DNA of 20,153 nucleotides. Origin: DATGMS01 sp040905145. GTDB lineage: Bacteria; Bacteroidota; Bacteroidia; Cytophagales; Cyclobacteriaceae. Below are positions 16,922 through 20,153 of this stretch, one piece after another. The stretch is from positions 1 through 20,153 of the forward strand of contig JBBDSC010000191.1 in NCBI GenBank assembly GCA_040905145.1, in the 5' to 3' direction. Both the position numbers and the translations under genes were made by a program. Each line of letters begins with the position of its first letter. The first letter of the stretch is position 1. The notes beneath the pieces are model-generated. The model was given only the letters and a program-made list of their open reading frames with translations. It did not search any database and had not been told where the DNA came from.

Positions 16922-19672
16922 CTATCTTGATTTATTGCTAAATAATTTATTGTAAATTGTTAATTCCTTGCCTTTTTCATTACCTGAATCTTTGATGACC
17001 AGACTCGCCAGATGGCCAATAGCCACGCAAGTCACCAAGCCTGTCCCTGCATATAAAAATAGATGGAGGCTTGTATAACTGACGACCAAATACTGGACAA
17101 TACTACTTGCCACTAACCCGATAATTGCACCTGTCCCATTGGCTTGTTTTGAGATAATACCCAACAGGAACAAACCTCCCAGCCCTCCAGTAAAGAGCCC
17201 TAAAACCTTAAAAAACATATCCCATAGGGATACAATATTCGATGTAGCCATCCAAAGGGCAAACAACGTTCCTAAAACCCCGCAAACCAGCGTGGCTATT
17301 TTTGCTACCGTTAATAGTTCTTTTCCGTGTGTGTTTCCTTTTAACCTCTCATAAAAATCTGAAGTAAAGGCTGTTGCTGTAGAGTTCATGCTACTACTAA
17401 GGCTTGACATGGCCGCAGAAAATACCCCAGCAATTAAAAGCCCCGAAATGCCATTCGGAAGATCACGTATGATGTACCAAGGGAAAACAGCATCAATATC
17501 TTGGGCAAAAGGATCCATCTTTTGGGGAAATTCCAGATAATAGAGATAAAGCGCTGTTCCCACCCCAAAAAACAACAGGCTTGCAGGTATCACCAAAATG
17601 GCATTGGTCCAAGCTGTTTTTGCGGCACCCTGCTCATCCTTAGTGGTAAGGTACCGTTGAACCATGGTCTGGTCACTGCTGTAGGTTACCAAATTGGCGA
17701 AGAATCCTCCAATTATTACCACCCATAGGGTTGGCTCCGTTAATCTCAAATCAAGGTTGGCAATATTAAACTTTTCATGGGCTGAAGCAGTATCCATAAG
17801 GGTAAAAAAACTTTCGTTCATGTCAAAAAACATGATCAAAATTGCAAACAAAGCTCCTCCCATCAGCACGACTACCTGGATCACATCGGTCCATATAACC
17901 GCCTCAATCCCTCCGATTAGTGTATATACCATACTGATTATCCCCATGGTAATGATGCAAAAATAAATATCAATTCCTGTCACCAATGCCAGCGCAATGG
18001 ACGGCAGGTAAAGCACTATGCCTATCCTGCCTACCTGAAACAGGATAAAAGATGCGCTTCCAAACAACCTCACGATCAGGTTAAATCGCTTTTCCAGATA
18101 TTCATAGGCTGTGGTTACATTTAACCTTCTGAAAAAGGGGATAAACAACAATACTACTACAGGAGTAGCCAAAAGAACACTCATATTGTACAGGAAGTAG
18201 GACCAATCCGTAGCGAAGGTTTTGGCAGGGATGGCCATAAAGGTGATTGCACTTAGGGCAGTGCCAAAAACGCTCAATCCTGCCGCCCACCAGGGTATTC
18301 TGCCGCCACCCTTAAAATAATCCTGCGTGGTTTTTTGTCGGAAAGAAAAATAAATCCCCATTCCCAACAACACCCCAAAATAAATGGTCAACACACCATA
18401 GTTCAGCAGGCCAAATTCACCGGTTACCTTCAACGGAGATCCGATAAGCACTTCGGGGGTTCTGACACCGGGGTAAATTTCACCGCTTGGCAGAAAGATC
18501 CCATCATTCCAGAGAACAGCATTGGTAACAACGGGGGATGGACCGGGTAGTGTATCTATTTCATGAATGGTATGAGTGATGGTATTATAGACTACAATTC
18601 GGTTATTAAATCCGGGATGGTTTTTAAAACTGTTGCTTAACTGTTGTTGTAGGGAATCTTTTATAGGACCTTCACCAGCAGTGGCAATGGCCCGCTCCAG
18701 CTGACTCCGTTCCAGGAATAACTTTCCATTATCCCCGCCAAAAAGAAAAATACTGCTCGCCCCGTATGCCAAAGCAGGTGCCCCCATAGGGAACTTATAA
18801 TGAACTTTCGGGGTGATTTTTTTCCAACTCTTTTTTGCCACGTTAAATGCATAGGCATCTGTTAACAAGGTATCTTTCCCGTTGATATTGGCCCTTCCTC
18901 CAAATAAATAAAAATTAGGATCCTCCCCATCACTTTGGGCGACAGATGACATCAGTCTCCTCGGAGGACCAGGACAGGCAGGAAGATTCTTCCAAGCCGG
19001 TTCTTCCTGCACTAGCAGTTCGCTTAATCCAATGCTAACAAAGTGATTTCTGTTATCCGAAATTCCGGAAATATAAATAACACCGTCAATCAGAGCACCA
19101 CCGGTGGCCTCAAAGGAAGCTGGAAGCGGTCCAAGTTTACTTTGGATAATTGTTTTGTTGGCGGCATCCCACTGTAATAGGGAAATGTCTGGAAGAACAT
19201 GATTATCCCGGTCACCGCCAATACATAGTAATCCTTCCGGCGAAGAAATGGATACCCCATAAGCTTTCGGTATTTCCAATCTGAACTCCCCATTGCTTAA
19301 CCATCCATAGCTATTTCCTTGTTTGGAAAGTACATATATCTGATCATTCCAGACCTTTTTGCCTCCTTCCCATGGCGGATTGTCGGGAAAGTTGGCCCCG
19401 CCTGCAATGATAAGAACATCATTACTCAAGCCGCTGAATGCTCCCGCAAGTCCGGGCTGGTGGGTATCTCCAGGTGGTATGGGTAGTGGGGATTCAGCCC
19501 ATTTAAAATAGGGTTGCTGATCAGAATTTCCCTCTCCTTTTGCCTCTATTTCCAAAAAGAAGAAAATCAAAAACAGCAGCGGTACATTAATTACAAATGG
19601 ATGAAGCTTTTGAAAAACCCTTTCAGTTAATTTTACCAGAGATTTTTGCCTTTCCTTATAAATATTATTCAT
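16922..19672 (-). CDS. Kelch-type sialic-acid mutarotase fused to sodium:solute symporter
   Basis: This 916-residue membrane protein has two parts. Residues 27-42 form a hydrophobic signal or anchor. Residues about 53-415 form a Kelch-repeat beta-propeller like the NanM/YjhT mutarotase family, probably its cyclically permuted branch: repeat-type glycine pairs occur in IIAGGANFPDNPPWEGG (88-104), LLCIGGDRD (148-156), FYLFGGRA (254-261) and FLFGGDNG (309-316). It should face the periplasm. Residues about 423-895 form an SSS-family symporter with about 13 membrane spans, from LLNYGVLTIYFGVLLGMGIYF through GTALSAITFMAIPAKTFATDW to the sodium-site-like AAMSSLSSSMNSTATAF (753-769). Context and both domains point to anomer conversion of sialic acid coupled to sodium-driven import. 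The start overlaps the sialidase stop by 8 bases, and nanA follows after 5. No stop or frameshift lies between the domains. Confidence 0.9.
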   Translation of the reverse strand: MNNIYKERQKSLVKLTERVFQKLHPFVINVPLLFLIFFFLEIEAKGEGNSDQQPYFKWAESPLPIPPGDTHQPGLAGAFSGLSNDVLIIAGGANFPDNPPWEGGKKVWNDQIYVLSKQGNSYGWLSNGEFRLEIPKAYGVSISSPEGLLCIGGDRDNHVLPDISLLQWDAANKTIIQSKLGPLPASFEATGGALIDGVIYISGISDNRNHFVSIGLSELLVQEEPAWKNLPACPGPPRRLMSSVAQSDGEDPNFYLFGGRANINGKDTLLTDAYAFNVAKKSWKKITPKVHYKFPMGAPALAYGASSIFLFGGDNGKLFLERSQLERAIATAGEGPIKDSLQQQLSNSFKNHPGFNNRIVVYNTITHTIHEIDTLPGPSPVVTNAVLWNDGIFLPSGEIYPGVRTPEVLIGSPLKVTGEFGLLNYGVLTIYFGVLLGMGIYFSFRQKTTQDYFKGGGRIPWWAAGLSVFGTALSAITFMAIPAKTFATDWSYFLYNMSVLLATPVVVLLFIPFFRRLNVTTAYEYLEKRFNLIVRLFGSASFILFQVGRIGIVLYLPSIALALVTGIDIYFCIITMGIISMVYTLIGGIEAVIWTDVIQVVVLMGGALFAILIMFFDMNESFFTLMDTASAHEKFNIANLDLRLTEPTLWVVIIGGFFANLVTYSSDQTMVQRYLTTKDEQGAAKTAWTNAILVIPASLLFFGVGTALYLYYLEFPQKMDPFAQDIDAVFPWYIIRDLPNGISGLLIAGVFSAAMSSLSSSMNSTATAFTSDFYERLKGNTHGKELLTVAKIATLVCGVLGTLFALWMATSNIVSLWDMFFKVLGLFTGGLGGLFLLGIISKQANGTGAIIGLVASSIVQYLVVSYTSLHLFLYAGTGLVTCVAIGHLASLVIKDSGNEKGKELTIYNKLFSNKSR

Positions 19673-20153
19673 TTAAATTCAGATCGGCTGGTGAAATAAT
19701 TTTAAATGCAAGCCCTTCGTAAGGCCGTTCATGTCCCGCTTCGAAGAAAATTCCCAAATAACCATCAGGTAGGGATATTAGATTGGAATAGGCGGAGGGT
19801 CCTTCATGGATGGTTTTAGAGACGGACCATGTTTTTCCATCATCGGGACTGATGCGGACAGTCATATTGATCCGTTTATCTTTATTTCCCGGGTTTGAAA
19901 AGGCTAAAAAGCCTTCTTCGGAAAACCGGTGGCTGATCAGACTGCCCTGACAGATGGGTTCAAGTAAGGTTGTATCACTATAGACTTCCGACCAGGTATT
20001 TCCCCCATCCTTACTGAGGGCAACTTTCCGGAAATCCTCCTCCTTATCATAGTTCCGCATGTTGAGCATCAGGTCCCCTGAAGATAATTCCGTTACGGTG
20101 GATTCATTTACCTGATCGTGGGGAGCAATCCCTCCTAATTGCCAGGTTTTACC
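19665..20153 (-). CDS. Exo-alpha-sialidase (GH33), C-terminal part, truncated by window edge
   Basis: The frame is open to the last base of the window, so the visible 162 residues are the C-terminal part and the true start lies outside. An internal ATG at 20069 is not the start, because conserved sialidase sequence continues upstream of it. Visible are a partial Asp box (GKTW at the edge), the catalytic acidic segment NESTVTELSSGDLMLNMRN (Glu22 and Arg33 of the visible part), Asp boxes SKDGGNTW and SPDDGKTW, the third triad arginine candidate in KDKRINMTVR, and the nucleophile tyrosine in GPSAYSNL (Tyr122). It hydrolyses terminal sialic acids from glycans and is probably exported, though the signal lies off-window. 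It overlaps the symporter-fusion start by 8 bases, so they are translationally coupled. Confidence 0.93.
   Translation of the reverse strand, partial: GKTWQLGGIAPHDQVNESTVTELSSGDLMLNMRNYDKEEDFRKVALSKDGGNTWSEVYSDTTLLEPICQGSLISHRFSEEGFLAFSNPGNKDKRINMTVRISPDDGKTWSVSKTIHEGPSAYSNLISLPDGYLGIFFEAGHERPYEGLAFKIISPADLNLNE

Noticed and set aside
19665..20069. A complete 134-residue protein starting at the ATG at 20069
   Set aside because: The frame stays open to the window edge, and the 28 upstream codons encode conserved sialidase sequence including the catalytic-glutamate segment, so this is the truncated end of a larger gene.
1..20153. CRISPR array, tRNA or rRNA genes, intact insertion sequence
   Set aside because: No regularly spaced repeats, cloverleaf-like conserved arms, rRNA core sequence or transposase coding sequence was seen on reading both strands.

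Overview
The window looks like a draft-assembly contig region from a marine or soil Bacteroidota, most likely order Cytophagales (a Cyclobacteriaceae-type genome is my guess). The evidence is two complete SusC/SusD pairs, Bacteroidota-style lipoprotein signals, AT-rich leaders without clear Shine-Dalgarno sequences, and a nan cluster of Bacteroidota type. There are no rRNA or tRNA genes, CRISPR arrays or intact insertion sequences. A run of exactly 100 N (15848-15947) marks a scaffold gap, so the two sides may not truly be adjacent.

Region A (about 1-10228) is a nutrient-uptake locus. On the minus strand, in transcription order, it holds a PhyH-type Fe(II)/2-oxoglutarate dioxygenase (8327-9091), SusC (4964-8140), SusD (3208-4953), a PmoA/DUF6807-family lipoprotein (1855-3159) and a Tat-exported Gfo/Idh/MocA oxidoreductase (452-1804). 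An AraC-family regulator with a cupin sensor domain (9284-10228) is divergent from phyH. The phyH-araC intergenic region carries two ~30-bp imperfect direct repeats. A 12-base core next to one of them recurs exactly inside a 30-bp palindrome upstream of susC, which suggests one small regulon. No glycoside hydrolase, lyase or sulfatase is present, so the substrate is probably a small or already-released molecule that is processed oxidatively. Its identity is unknown.

Region B (10229-15823) is a second SusC/SusD pair on the plus strand, preceded by a 518-bp non-coding leader and followed within 25 bases by the gap. Any enzymes belonging to this pair are hidden in or beyond the gap, or absent.

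Region C (15993 to the window end) is a tightly packed minus-strand sialic-acid operon. It runs from an exo-alpha-sialidase (5' end beyond the window), to a 916-residue fusion of an NanM-like Kelch mutarotase with a sodium:solute symporter, to N-acetylneuraminate lyase. Together these would release sialic acid, interconvert its anomers, import it with sodium and cleave it to ManNAc and pyruvate. The SusC/SusD pair of region B converges on this operon and might be its outer-membrane importer, but the gap prevents any firm link.
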